A DNA stretch of 64,000 bases, from the NCBI RefSeq assembly GCF_900143005.1, contig NZ_FRCS01000004.1, positions 372,001 to 436,000 of the forward strand, given 5' to 3'. Positions within the stretch are counted from its first letter, which is position 1. Each line of letters starts with the position of its first letter. Both the position numbers and the translations under genes were made by a program. Source of the DNA: Cryptosporangium aurantiacum (GTDB taxonomy: Bacteria > Actinomycetota > Actinomycetes > Mycobacteriales > Cryptosporangiaceae). A model generated the notes under the pieces. That model was given only the letters and a program-made list of their open reading frames with translations, was not told where the DNA came from and did not search any database. Shown one piece after another: positions 56,645 through 64,000 of this stretch.

Positions 56645-58944
56645 CCGACCGACGCCAGAACGGCCGCGCCGAACGTCGAGTTCGGACTCGTCGCGGTCGC
56701 GACGACCCGCCGGAGGCCGGATCCCGTCCCCGGTTCGGTGACGTGTGCCAGGGCGACGTCGGGCAGCGGCTCGACCAGGTTGACCGTCGGCGGCACCAGT
56801 CCCTCGGCGAGGGCGACGGCGCCGACCAGCAGGTTCACCGCACCGGAGGCCGCTTCGCACTCACCGGTGATCGACTTCGGAGCAGTCACGGACGTCCGCG
56901 AACTGAACACCGCACCGAGGGCACGCGCCTCGACGACGTCGTACGCCGACCCGGACCCCGACCCGACACACAGATCGACGTCGTCCGGAGTCGTCGCCGC
57001 CCGGCTCAACGCCCGCCGCAGCACGTCGGTCTCCCGGCCCGCCGACGAGTGCGCGACACCGGTCACCTCGCAGTACGCCCGCCCGCCCCGGGCGGCGACG
57101 GTTTCGGCGGGTTCCAGCACCAGCGCGACCGACGCGGCACCGAGTACCGGCCCGGCGCGGCCCCGGTCGTACGGACGCGCAACACCGTCCGGGGCCAGTG
57201 CCTCGCGCTTGGCCCGCTCCCGCAGTACCGGCTCGCAGAGGTCGTCGGCGGCGAGCAGGAGCATCCGCTCGGCCTGCCCGGTGCGCAGGAACCAGAGCGC
57301 GGCGTCCAGCCCGAGGATCGCCGACGACCCGCCGGACGCCACGGTCGTCGTCGGTCCGCGCAGGCTCAGCGCCTGGCACACCGCACCGCCGGGCGCGTTG
57401 ATCGTCGCGCCGGAGAACAGCAGCGCGCTCGGGCCCTCGCCGCGCTCGGCGGCGGTGGCCAGCGTGTACGTGCTGCGGATCGGGCCGTAGCCGGTGGCGA
57501 ACACCAGCCCGGTGGTGTCCCGGCCGGACCGCGAGGCCGGGAGCTTCGCGTCGTTCCAGGCCGCCACCGCAGCCGCCAGCGCCTGCCTGGCGAACGCGTC
57601 CATGTGCCGCCAGAGCCCCGGTGCGGCCAGCGGGCGTCCGGTCAGCGGCGGCGGCTCGACCCCGTAGCCGTCGAGGTGCTCGAGCCGCCGGATCCAGGAC
57701 TCGCCGGACGTCAGCCCGGCGCGCCAGGCGTCCAGGCCGACGCCGGTTCCGCCGACCGCGCCGAGGCCGGAGACCACGATCCGTCCGTCGGTCAGCGGCG
57801 GACGGTCCGCTTTCCGGCCGGGGCGAGTGAGCACCAGCGAGCAGTTGTTGCCGCCGAACGCGTAGTTGTTGGAGACCGTGACCTCGACGTCCGCCGGGCG
57901 GCCCCGGTTGGGCACGAAGTCCATCGCGGTCGGGTACGGCTCGCGGAAGCCGACCGTCGGCGGCACGGTTCCGGTGTGGACGGCCAGCACGCAGGCCACG
58001 GCCTCGATCGCACCGGACGCGCCGAGGCTGTGCCCGATCGCCGACTTCGTGCCGCTGATCGGGACCCGGCTGACCCGGTCGCCGAACAGCGTCGCCATGG
58101 CTTTTTTCTCCATCGTGTCGTTGGCAGGCGTGCCGGTGCCGTGGCCGTTGACGTAGGAGACGTCGTCGACGGTGAGACCGGCGTCGGCGAGGCCGCGACG
58201 GACCGCGCTGATCGCGCCGCGCCCGGACGGATCGGGCGAGGTGGCGTGGTAGGCGTCGGCGGAGAGGCCGTAGCCGGCGACGTCGGCCAGGATGCGGGCA
58301 CCGCGGGCTTCGGCGCGGGCCCGGGTCTCCAGGACGAGGAACGCGGCGCCCTCACCGAGGCTGAGACCGGTCGACTCGCTGTAGGGCGCGGTGGGGCCGG
58401 GCGCGACCGCCTGGAGGCTCGCGAACCCGGCCAGCGTCTCGGCCAGCAGGATGTCGACGCCGCCCGCGAGCACGATCTCGGCGGAGCCGTCCCAGAGCAG
58501 GTCGCGGCCGGTTCCGACGGCGTTCGCACCGGCGGCACAGGCGGTCGAGATCACGACCCTGGGGCCGGTCAGCGCGAACCGTTCCGCGATCTCGTCGCAG
58601 GTCTCGTGGAACGGCGCGTAGGACGCCCTGGAGGCGTCCGGCGTCCCCTGGCACTTACCGAGCACGAGCCCGACCTCGGCTGCTCCCAGCGCAGCCGAGT
58701 CCAGACCCGCGTGGTCCAGTGCCTCCCGGGCGGCGACGACGGCCAGCGCGGTGTTCCGCTCGTCATCTCCGACGGGCAGCCACTCGTCCGGCACCACTCC
58801 GGCGAAGGCCCCGGCCAGCTCACCGCTCTCCGCACGCACCACCGCACGGCGCCCGGCGACCAGGTTGCTCCAGAACTCCTCGGCGTTCCGGCCGAGCGGG
58901 CTGAGGACGCCGACCCCGGTGACGACGACGGGAACCCGGTCCAT
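56641..58944 (-). CDS. Ketosynthase fused to chain-length-factor-like ketosynthase
   Basis: 767 residues. First half (1-375): a complete beta-ketoacyl synthase with Cys136 (STACAAG), His268 (NGHGTGTPAND), Lys300 and His305 (KSAIGHS). Second half (about 388-767): a second KS fold, but the Cys position reads VASGGSS (no Cys), the first His position is GSGSGSAYD, and the second is KSITGEC, so both His are lost. That is the profile of a chain-length factor (KS-beta). In type II systems KS and CLF are normally separate genes; here they are one polypeptide joined at a short basic linker (residues 376-388). Gap to the GcvT-like gene is 4 bp. Confidence 0.9.
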   Translation of the reverse strand: MDRVPVVVTGVGVLSPLGRNAEEFWSNLVAGRRAVVRAESGELAGAFAGVVPDEWLPVGDDERNTALAVVAAREALDHAGLDSAALGAAEVGLVLGKCQGTPDASRASYAPFHETCDEIAERFALTGPRVVISTACAAGANAVGTGRDLLWDGSAEIVLAGGVDILLAETLAGFASLQAVAPGPTAPYSESTGLSLGEGAAFLVLETRARAEARGARILADVAGYGLSADAYHATSPDPSGRGAISAVRRGLADAGLTVDDVSYVNGHGTGTPANDTMEKKAMATLFGDRVSRVPISGTKSAIGHSLGASGAIEAVACVLAVHTGTVPPTVGFREPYPTAMDFVPNRGRPADVEVTVSNNYAFGGNNCSLVLTRPGRKADRPPLTDGRIVVSGLGAVGGTGVGLDAWRAGLTSGESWIRRLEHLDGYGVEPPPLTGRPLAAPGLWRHMDAFARQALAAAVAAWNDAKLPASRSGRDTTGLVFATGYGPIRSTYTLATAAERGEGPSALLFSGATINAPGGAVCQALSLRGPTTTVASGGSSAILGLDAALWFLRTGQAERMLLLAADDLCEPVLRERAKREALAPDGVARPYDRGRAGPVLGAASVALVLEPAETVAARGGRAYCEVTGVAHSSAGRETDVLRRALSRAATTPDDVDLCVGSGSGSAYDVVEARALGAVFSSRTSVTAPKSITGECEAASGAVNLLVGAVALAEGLVPPTVNLVEPLPDVALAHVTEPGTGSGLRRVVATATSPNSTFGAAVLASVG

Positions 58945-58948
58945 CGCG

Positions 58949-60043
58949 CTACCCCTCGGCCTGGGCCGCGTCGAGGATCGCGGTCTCGGACGCCGTGGCC
59001 CAGCTGCTCGGGATCACGTACGGCGCCGCGAGCGTGCGCCCGGTCCGTCCGTCGATCACCACGTCGAGGCCGGCGGCCGAGAGCTCGGCCCGGATCCGGG
59101 CGAGCCCGAGCACGTCACCGCGGCTCGGGCTGCGCAGCGCCCAGATCACCTGACCGACGGTCTCACCGCCGATGCGAACCTCCGCTCCGACCTCGGGCAC
59201 GTCCGTTCCGGGCAGGCTCCAGCCGATCGGCAGCGCGGTCGGTCCGGTCTCGAACTCGGCCGCGACCGCGTCCCGCCCGGTGAAGTTCTCCTTGGTGACG
59301 TCGATCAGCCAGTTGAACCCGGCTTGCAGCGCCGTCGCCGCGTCCACGGTCTCGCGGTGCAGGCACGGCTGACGGACCTCGAGCATCGCGGTCTCCAGCG
59401 CGACCAAACCGGCCGGTACCGCGGCGTCCAGCGCCTCCCAGAGCGCGGGGGCGTCCTCGACGCGGACGAAGAACTTGTAGCCGTACTCGCCGGTGAACCC
59501 GGTCCGGGAGACCGCGAGCTCGCCGCCGTTCCACGGAACGACGGTGGTGCCGCCGAACGGCAGCGTGCCCAGGTCCGGGTCGATCGCCCGCTCGACGACC
59601 TCGGCGGCGGTCAGGCCTTCGACCAGGACGATCGTCTCGATGCCGCGCAGGTCGGTGATCGTCGCGGAGGCGCCGTGCCCGTCGGCCCGGAGCTTCTCCA
59701 GGTGCGCGAGCGTCGTCGACGTGCGCCCGAGCGACGTCTCCAGCCGGTAGCCGTCGTCGGTGAGGTACACCGTGACGAGGTCGACCGGGCGGCCGTCCTC
59801 GTCGAGGATCGCGGTCAGCAGCGACTGCTCCGGGGTGACGAACTCCAGGTCCCGCGCGAGCGCGGCCTGCAGCAGGTCGAACGCGTCGTCGCCGGTGAGC
59901 TCCAGCAGGCCGGCCGCGGTGAGGTCGAAGCGGGCGGCGGCGCGCCGGATCGCCCCGTACTCGGCGTCCGGGTCGCCGTAGTGCGCCGGGACGGGCGTGC
60001 CGTCGACGTCCGCCCACACGGCGGGCACGGTCAGCGCTGTCAT
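58949..60043 (-). CDS. GcvT-like folate-binding protein
   Basis: 364 residues. Aminomethyltransferase fold: start VPAVWADVDGTPVPAHYG, LQAALARDLEFVTPEQSLLTAILDEDGRPVDLVTVYL, the folate-loop SRTGFTGEYGYKFFVR, and a C-terminal barrel. GcvT normally moves a one-carbon unit from the glycine cleavage H-protein to tetrahydrofolate. No gcvP or gcvH is nearby; within a PKS-type operon it more likely uses a one-carbon transfer or has another folate role. Overlaps the ACP gene by 4 bp. Confidence 0.88.
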   Translation of the reverse strand: MTALTVPAVWADVDGTPVPAHYGDPDAEYGAIRRAAARFDLTAAGLLELTGDDAFDLLQAALARDLEFVTPEQSLLTAILDEDGRPVDLVTVYLTDDGYRLETSLGRTSTTLAHLEKLRADGHGASATITDLRGIETIVLVEGLTAAEVVERAIDPDLGTLPFGGTTVVPWNGGELAVSRTGFTGEYGYKFFVRVEDAPALWEALDAAVPAGLVALETAMLEVRQPCLHRETVDAATALQAGFNWLIDVTKENFTGRDAVAAEFETGPTALPIGWSLPGTDVPEVGAEVRIGGETVGQVIWALRSPSRGDVLGLARIRAELSAAGLDVVIDGRTGRTLAAPYVIPSSWATASETAILDAAQAEG

Positions 60044-60348
60044 GACGCGTCCTCCGTCTCCGCGCGGGTCACCAGCACGCGGTCGACGAACGCGGCGACC
60101 GAGCCGAGCAGCGCGCGGTCCTCCTCGTAGACCGCGATGCCGAACTCCGCGTCGATGCCCATCGTCAGCTCCAGCGCGTCCAGGCTGTCGAGCTCCAGGC
60201 CGCGGCCGAACAGCGGCTGGTCGTCGGTGATCCAGGCCGGCGGGATCGGCAGCTCCAGGCGTTCGACCAGCATCGACTTCACCCGGCTGGTCAGCTCGTG
60301 CCGATACGCGGCGTGCACCAGCGCCGCGTCGAGATCGGCGTCTGTCAT
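60040..60348 (-). CDS. Acyl carrier protein
   Basis: 102 residues. The phosphopantetheine site is LELDSLDALEL (Ser in DSL) near residue 55, surrounded by the usual acidic helices. Extra N-terminal helix of about 20 residues compared with FabF-type ACPs. Overlaps the neighbours on both sides by 4 bp. It is the natural substrate for acpS at 53399 and the ketosynthases here. Confidence 0.93.
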   Translation of the reverse strand: MTDADLDAALVHAAYRHELTSRVKSMLVERLELPIPPAWITDDQPLFGRGLELDSLDALELTMGIDAEFGIAVYEEDRALLGSVAAFVDRVLVTRAETEDAS

Positions 60349-61211
60349 GACCGATTTCCTCCGTTCCGAGGGGTAGCGGGTCGGGCGCCGGACATCCGGC
60401 GGCGGGACGTGCCGGTCGGCAGCAGGGATTCGTCGGGCATCCGCTGCCGGAGCGCGTGCCCGCCGTCGACCTCGACCACGGTTCCGGTGAGATAGGACGC
60501 CCGGTCGGACGCCAGGAACGCGACGACGGACGCGACCTCGGCGGCGTCGGCTCCCCGGGACAGCGGGATCCGGCTGAGCACCATCGTCCGGACCATCGGG
60601 TGGAGCTTGCGGGTCATCGCGGTCTCGATCAGTCCCGGCGAGACCACGTTGGCCCGGATGCCGTACGGCGCGAGCTCGGCCGCGATGCTCTTGGTGAACG
60701 ACGTGACCGCGCCCTTGGAGGCGGCGTAGTTCGCCAGGCCCGGCGCGCCGCCCGCGTTGATCGAGCCCAGCGTGACGATCGCACCGCGCCGGGCGGGCAT
60801 CATCAGCTTCGCGGCCTCGCGGCAGCAGAGGAACACGCCGGTGACGTTGGTGCGCAGCACGGTCTCGAAGTCCGCGCGGGACATCTGCACGAGCATCGCG
60901 TCCTTGGTGATGCCGGCGTTGGCGACCAGGACGTCGAGCCGGCCGAACTCCCCCCGCACGGTCGCGAACATGCGGCGGACGGCGTCCTCGTCGCCGGTGT
61001 CGGCGCCGTGCAGAACCGCGGTTCCGCCCCGTTCCTCGATTCGGGCCGCGATCTCCTTCGCCGCGGCCTCGTTGGAGTGGTAGTTGACGACGACGGTCGC
61101 GCCCTCGGCGGCGAGTTCCAGCGCGACCGCGGCACCGATGCCGCGTGATCCTCCGGTCACCAGAGCGACGGTTCCCGGCGCGAATAACGAATTCGAAGGC
61201 TCCGCGTCCAC
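60345..61211 (-). CDS. FabG-like ketoreductase (SDR)
   Basis: 288 residues from the GTG at 61211 (GGGGAGA site). Rossmann SDR: TGGSRGIGAAVA at the nucleotide site, NAGITKDAMLVQM, catalytic Ser in LGSINAG and YAASKGA (Tyr-x3-Lys), then SPGLIETAMT. Reduces 3-ketoacyl-ACP. A C-terminal Arg-rich tail of about 25 residues is extra. Probable promoter at 61282-61311. First gene of the tightly overlapping operon. Confidence 0.93.
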   Translation of the reverse strand: MDAEPSNSLFAPGTVALVTGGSRGIGAAVALELAAEGATVVVNYHSNEAAAKEIAARIEERGGTAVLHGADTGDEDAVRRMFATVRGEFGRLDVLVANAGITKDAMLVQMSRADFETVLRTNVTGVFLCCREAAKLMMPARRGAIVTLGSINAGGAPGLANYAASKGAVTSFTKSIAAELAPYGIRANVVSPGLIETAMTRKLHPMVRTMVLSRIPLSRGADAAEVASVVAFLASDRASYLTGTVVEVDGGHALRQRMPDESLLPTGTSRRRMSGARPATPRNGGNRS

Positions 61212-61281
61212 CTGCGATCTCCCCTGATGATTAGCGCACGTGAATGCCAGAAAGAATGCACGGTCACGGGACGACGGGCCG

Positions 61282-61311
61282 AGGTTACTCACGAGTCAAC
61301 CGACGGGTCAA
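61282..61311 (-). promoter_or_regulatory. Probable sigma-70 promoter of the ketoreductase operon
   Basis: On the minus strand TTGACC (61311-61306) is followed after 18 bp by TAACCT (61287-61282), about 70 bp upstream of the ketoreductase start, in an AT-richer patch between two minus-strand genes. Confidence 0.5.
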
Positions 61312-61409
61312 GGGTGCTCGAATTACCCACTTGACGCCCTGCGGTAAGAGATTCCGAATCCACGCGGAGGTACGGAACTTTCCTATTCTTGTTCGCCGAC
61401 CGGTGACAA

Positions 61410-62636
61410 TTATCGGGCCGGAGTGACCACCAGCGCGGCGTTGTGCCCGCCGAACGCGAACGAGTTCGTCAGCGCGGGCGCCGGTGGCAGCCACCGTGGT
61501 TCGCCGGTGACCAGGTCGAGCGCGGCGCCGTCGGTCTGCCGCGAGTGGTTGGCCACCGGCGGCACCGCGCCCTGCTGCACGGACAGCACGGTGACGACGG
61601 TCTCGAACGCACCGGAAGCGCCGATCATGTGGCCGGTGACGCCCTTCGGCGCGGTCACCGGCGGTGCCTTCACGCCGAAGCAGCGGAGGATCGCGGCGGC
61701 CTCCGCCTCGTCGCCGGCCGGCGTGGACGTGGCGTGGGCGTTCACGTGGCCGACCTCGCGCGGCTCGACGTGCGCGTCGTGCAGTGCGGCCGCCATGCAG
61801 TCGGCCGCCAGCCGACCGTCGAGCCGCGGCACGACCATATGGTGAGCATCACAGTTCGTGGCGTAACCGGCCAACTCGGCATAGATCCGAGCGTTCCTGG
61901 ACAACGCGTGGCTCCACCGCTCCAGCACCAGGAACGCCGCCCCCTCGGCGAGCACAAAACCGTCGCGGGCGGCGTCGAACGGGCGGCTGGCGTCGGCCGG
62001 CCGGTCGACCCGCGACGACAGCGCCCCCAACCGGCGGAACGCCTCCACGACCAGCGGCGAGAGGCAGGCCTCCGCACCGCCGGCGAGAACGACGTCGGCC
62101 ATCCCCGACCGGATCGCCCGGAGCCCCTCCCCGATCGCGACCGTGCTGCTGGCGCACGCGGCCACGTGGGTGGAGACCGGGCCGGTGACGCCGAAGCGCA
62201 AGCCGATCCGGGCCGCGGTGGCGCTGGGCATGAGCATCGGCACGGTGTGCGCGGTGAAGCCGTCATGCCCGGCGTCCCACGACTGGGTGAGCGCCTCCGC
62301 CGCCGACGCGACGCCCGCACCGCCGGTTCCGAACGTCACCGCCCAGCGGTTGCGGGCGCCGTGCTTGCGCAGTCCGCTGTCGCGGACGGCGTCCACCGCC
62401 GCGGCCAGTCCGAGTTCCGCCGTCCGGTCGGCGCCCTGTCTGCCGCGACCGGGGAAATAACTGGCGACGTCGAACTGCGGAACGATTCCGGCCAGATACG
62501 GCGTCTCACCGTCGGCGCACCGCCTGGTCAGTGAAACCCCGGCCAGAAGCGCATCGAAAGCAGCGCCGACGGTCGTACCTGCCGGGCTCTTGACGCCGAT
62601 GCCGGTGACCGCGACACGAATTCGCCCGCCCGTCAC
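61410..62636 (-). CDS. Stand-alone beta-ketoacyl synthase
   Basis: 408 residues from the GTG at 62636. Complete KS: VAACASSTVAIG (Cys), VNAHATSTPAGD (His) and APKGVTGHMIGASGA (His). FabF-type length. Its role beside a fused KS-CLF may be starter-unit condensation, a dedicated primer step or a distinct elongation, but that is inferred. Confidence 0.92.
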   Translation of the reverse strand: MTGGRIRVAVTGIGVKSPAGTTVGAAFDALLAGVSLTRRCADGETPYLAGIVPQFDVASYFPGRGRQGADRTAELGLAAAVDAVRDSGLRKHGARNRWAVTFGTGGAGVASAAEALTQSWDAGHDGFTAHTVPMLMPSATAARIGLRFGVTGPVSTHVAACASSTVAIGEGLRAIRSGMADVVLAGGAEACLSPLVVEAFRRLGALSSRVDRPADASRPFDAARDGFVLAEGAAFLVLERWSHALSRNARIYAELAGYATNCDAHHMVVPRLDGRLAADCMAAALHDAHVEPREVGHVNAHATSTPAGDEAEAAAILRCFGVKAPPVTAPKGVTGHMIGASGAFETVVTVLSVQQGAVPPVANHSRQTDGAALDLVTGEPRWLPPAPALTNSFAFGGHNAALVVTPAR

Positions 62637-62778
62637 GACGGCTCCGCGCAGCGGAATACCAATCGCGCAGGGCAAGATTGTTCGAGTGCGACAGAAAACA
62701 TCCCCCGACCCCGATTCCCTAGCCGAATTTGCGGCTCACAATAGCGTGGGAACGGGAACGCAATAATGCTTTCGCGAC

Positions 62779-63816
62779 TCAGGGCAAGAGTAGGCAGCTG
62801 TCGCCGAATTCGTGCCAGCGGTAGCCCTCGGCGACCGCGGCGCGGTACGCCGCCTGCACGAGCGCCGGGCCCGCGACGGCCTCGAGCAGCAGGAGGTGGG
62901 ACGCCTCCGGCGTGTGCCACCCGGTGACCAGCCCGTTCACCACGCGCGCCGGGTGGTCCGGTCCGATCACCAGGTCGGTCCAGCCCTCGGTCGCCACGAC
63001 GCGACCGCCCTCGTCCACCGCGCTCTCCAGCGCCCTGGTCACGGTCGTCCCGACCGCGACCACCCGCCCGCCGGCCTGCCGGACCGACTCGACCTGCCGG
63101 GCGGTGGCCGGCGGCACCCGGAACCGCTCGGTCTGCGGGCCCTCCCCGAACTCCTGCGACGAGACGCCGGTGTGCAGTAACACCGGCGCGACGCCGATGC
63201 CCCTGGTCACCAGGTCGGTCACCATCCGGTCGGTGAACGGACGCCCGGCGCTGGCCATCTCCGCGCTGCCCGGCTCCCGCGCGAACACCGGCTGGTATTC
63301 CGCGAGTGGCCAGCGTCCGTGCAGGTAGCCGTAGGTGATCGGGCGACCGTGCCGGTTGAGCCAGGCCTCCACCGGTCCCTCCAGGACGACGTCCGCTGCC
63401 CAGAGCCGGACGCCGGCCGGATGGGCGTCGGCGGGCGCCCGCAGCGTGAGCCGGGCGTCGTCGGGCACCGTGATCCGCTCGCCGGGCCTGGCGTCCAGAA
63501 CCGGGCCGGAGCCGTCCGGGACCCGTAGTTCGACGATCCACCCACCGCCGGTGGCGCGCGGCGCCGAGAAGTGCACGACGACCGGGGTCCCGTCCGGGCG
63601 ACGACCGTCCACTGCGGCCGGAAGCGTGCCCGACGTGTTGACGACGACCAGGTCGCCGGGGCGGAGGAACTCCGGCAGCGCGGCGAACCGCGTCGAGGTC
63701 AGCCCGGACGGCGTCGCCACCAGCAGCCGCACGCCGTCCCGGGACAGGCCACGCGCTTCCGGCGGAACGGTCGCCTCCGCGTCCGTAGGCAGAGTGAACA
63801 CCGTCCGGGGTTTCAC
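62779..63816 (-). CDS. QueA paralog (S-adenosylmethionine:tRNA ribosyltransferase-isomerase family)
   Basis: 345 residues, similar in length to QueA. The fold markers LRPGDLVVVNTSGTLPAA, RVVAVGTTVTRALESAVDEGG, GWTDLVIGPDHPARVVNGLVTGWHTPEASHLLLLEAVAG are all QueA-like, but the hallmark PTAGLHF segment reads SAGRPFTDRMVTDLV, and NDTRV reads NTSGT. So substrate or reaction may differ from true queuosine synthesis; SAM use is likely retained. Overlaps the SDR gene stop upstream by 4 bp; a linked SDR-QueA pair is seen in other actinomycetes. Confidence 0.75.
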   Translation of the reverse strand: MKPRTVFTLPTDAEATVPPEARGLSRDGVRLLVATPSGLTSTRFAALPEFLRPGDLVVVNTSGTLPAAVDGRRPDGTPVVVHFSAPRATGGGWIVELRVPDGSGPVLDARPGERITVPDDARLTLRAPADAHPAGVRLWAADVVLEGPVEAWLNRHGRPITYGYLHGRWPLAEYQPVFAREPGSAEMASAGRPFTDRMVTDLVTRGIGVAPVLLHTGVSSQEFGEGPQTERFRVPPATARQVESVRQAGGRVVAVGTTVTRALESAVDEGGRVVATEGWTDLVIGPDHPARVVNGLVTGWHTPEASHLLLLEAVAGPALVQAAYRAAVAEGYRWHEFGDSCLLLP

Positions 63817-64000
63817 GCCCCCACCCCCGCCAGCAACTCGGACGCCCGGTACCGCCCGCTCGGCGGCCGTTCGGTCACCAGCCGCAGCAGCGCCGGAACC
63901 ACGGTCTCCGGCTCCGGACGGTCGGAGATGTCCTCGCCGGGGAACGCTTCCTGGTGCATCGCGGTCCGCATGTCACCGGGGTCGAACGCGTACACCCGGA
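63813..64000 (-). CDS. C-terminal end of a short-chain dehydrogenase (N-terminus outside window)
   Basis: The last 60 or so residues, in frame to the window edge: VYAFDPGDMRTAMHQEAFPG then a helical tail ending ELLAGVGA. The PG-M-T pattern is the usual SDR segment after the catalytic Tyr-Lys. Overlaps the QueA paralog by 4 bp, so the two are co-transcribed. Confidence 0.75.
   Translation of the reverse strand, partial: RVYAFDPGDMRTAMHQEAFPGEDISDRPEPETVVPALLRLVTERPPSGRYRASELLAGVGA

Overview
The window comes from a very GC-rich actinomycete chromosome. This rests on strong G/C third-position codon use, many GTG and TTG starts, GTGA/ATGA gene overlaps, and actinobacterial families (DUF2630, DUF2795, SigB-like sigma factor, SSB paralog, GH15 trehalase-like enzyme). 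Cryptosporangium or a close relative is a guess from overall flavour. There is no rRNA, CRISPR array, prophage or insertion sequence. Three tRNA genes are present: Arg-TCT, His-GTG and Lys-CTT.

Layout. 1-7135: a LuxR-type response regulator and sensor kinase pair, membrane proteins, two hydrolases and a SURF1 protein. 7136-7961: gene-free, with a 14-bp repeat array and paired palindromes. 7962-13187: one huge low-complexity gene. 13386-15931: cobalamin genes cobQ and cobD. 16160-20415: an SSB paralog, a GNAT enzyme with a repeat tail, and an AidB-like acyl-CoA dehydrogenase behind a TetR gene. 21254-25672: a micro-gene behind tandem operators, ClpP, and the pta-ackA acetate operon. 25692-36888: a coiled-coil protein, a PAS/GAF/PP2C/HATPase phosphatase, a GDPD lipase, a SigB-like sigma factor, a GH15 enzyme, LysE and oligoribonuclease. 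36982-40350: tRNAs, an L,D-transpeptidase lipoprotein and small genes. 40363-45926: a divergent copper-efflux locus (CopA plus an exported partner against CopB) sharing two CsoR-like operators. 45913-48310: a TetR, acetyltransferase and MFS operon with its own operators. 49052-51307: two paralogous exported proteins built from an unrecognised 88-residue Cys-to-Cys module.

52578 to the right edge holds the most distinctive locus. It is a minus-strand biosynthetic operon of reducing type II PKS/fatty-acid character: stand-alone ketosynthase, ketoreductase, ACP, GcvT-like protein, a ketosynthase fused to a chain-length-factor-like half, nitroreductase, malonyltransferase, a degenerate holo-ACP synthase, hydrolase, canonical AcpS and a MaoC dehydratase. 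Upstream are a divergent QueA paralog and the end of an SDR gene. Most junctions overlap by 4 bp, so one co-transcribed unit is likely. The product cannot be named from the sequence.

A recurring theme is in-frame expansion of short tandem repeats inside otherwise ordinary genes (kinase ATP lid, CopA, GNAT, SSB tail, copper protein, giant protein, exported twins). Several palindromic operator pairs sit in short promoters and give testable regulatory links.
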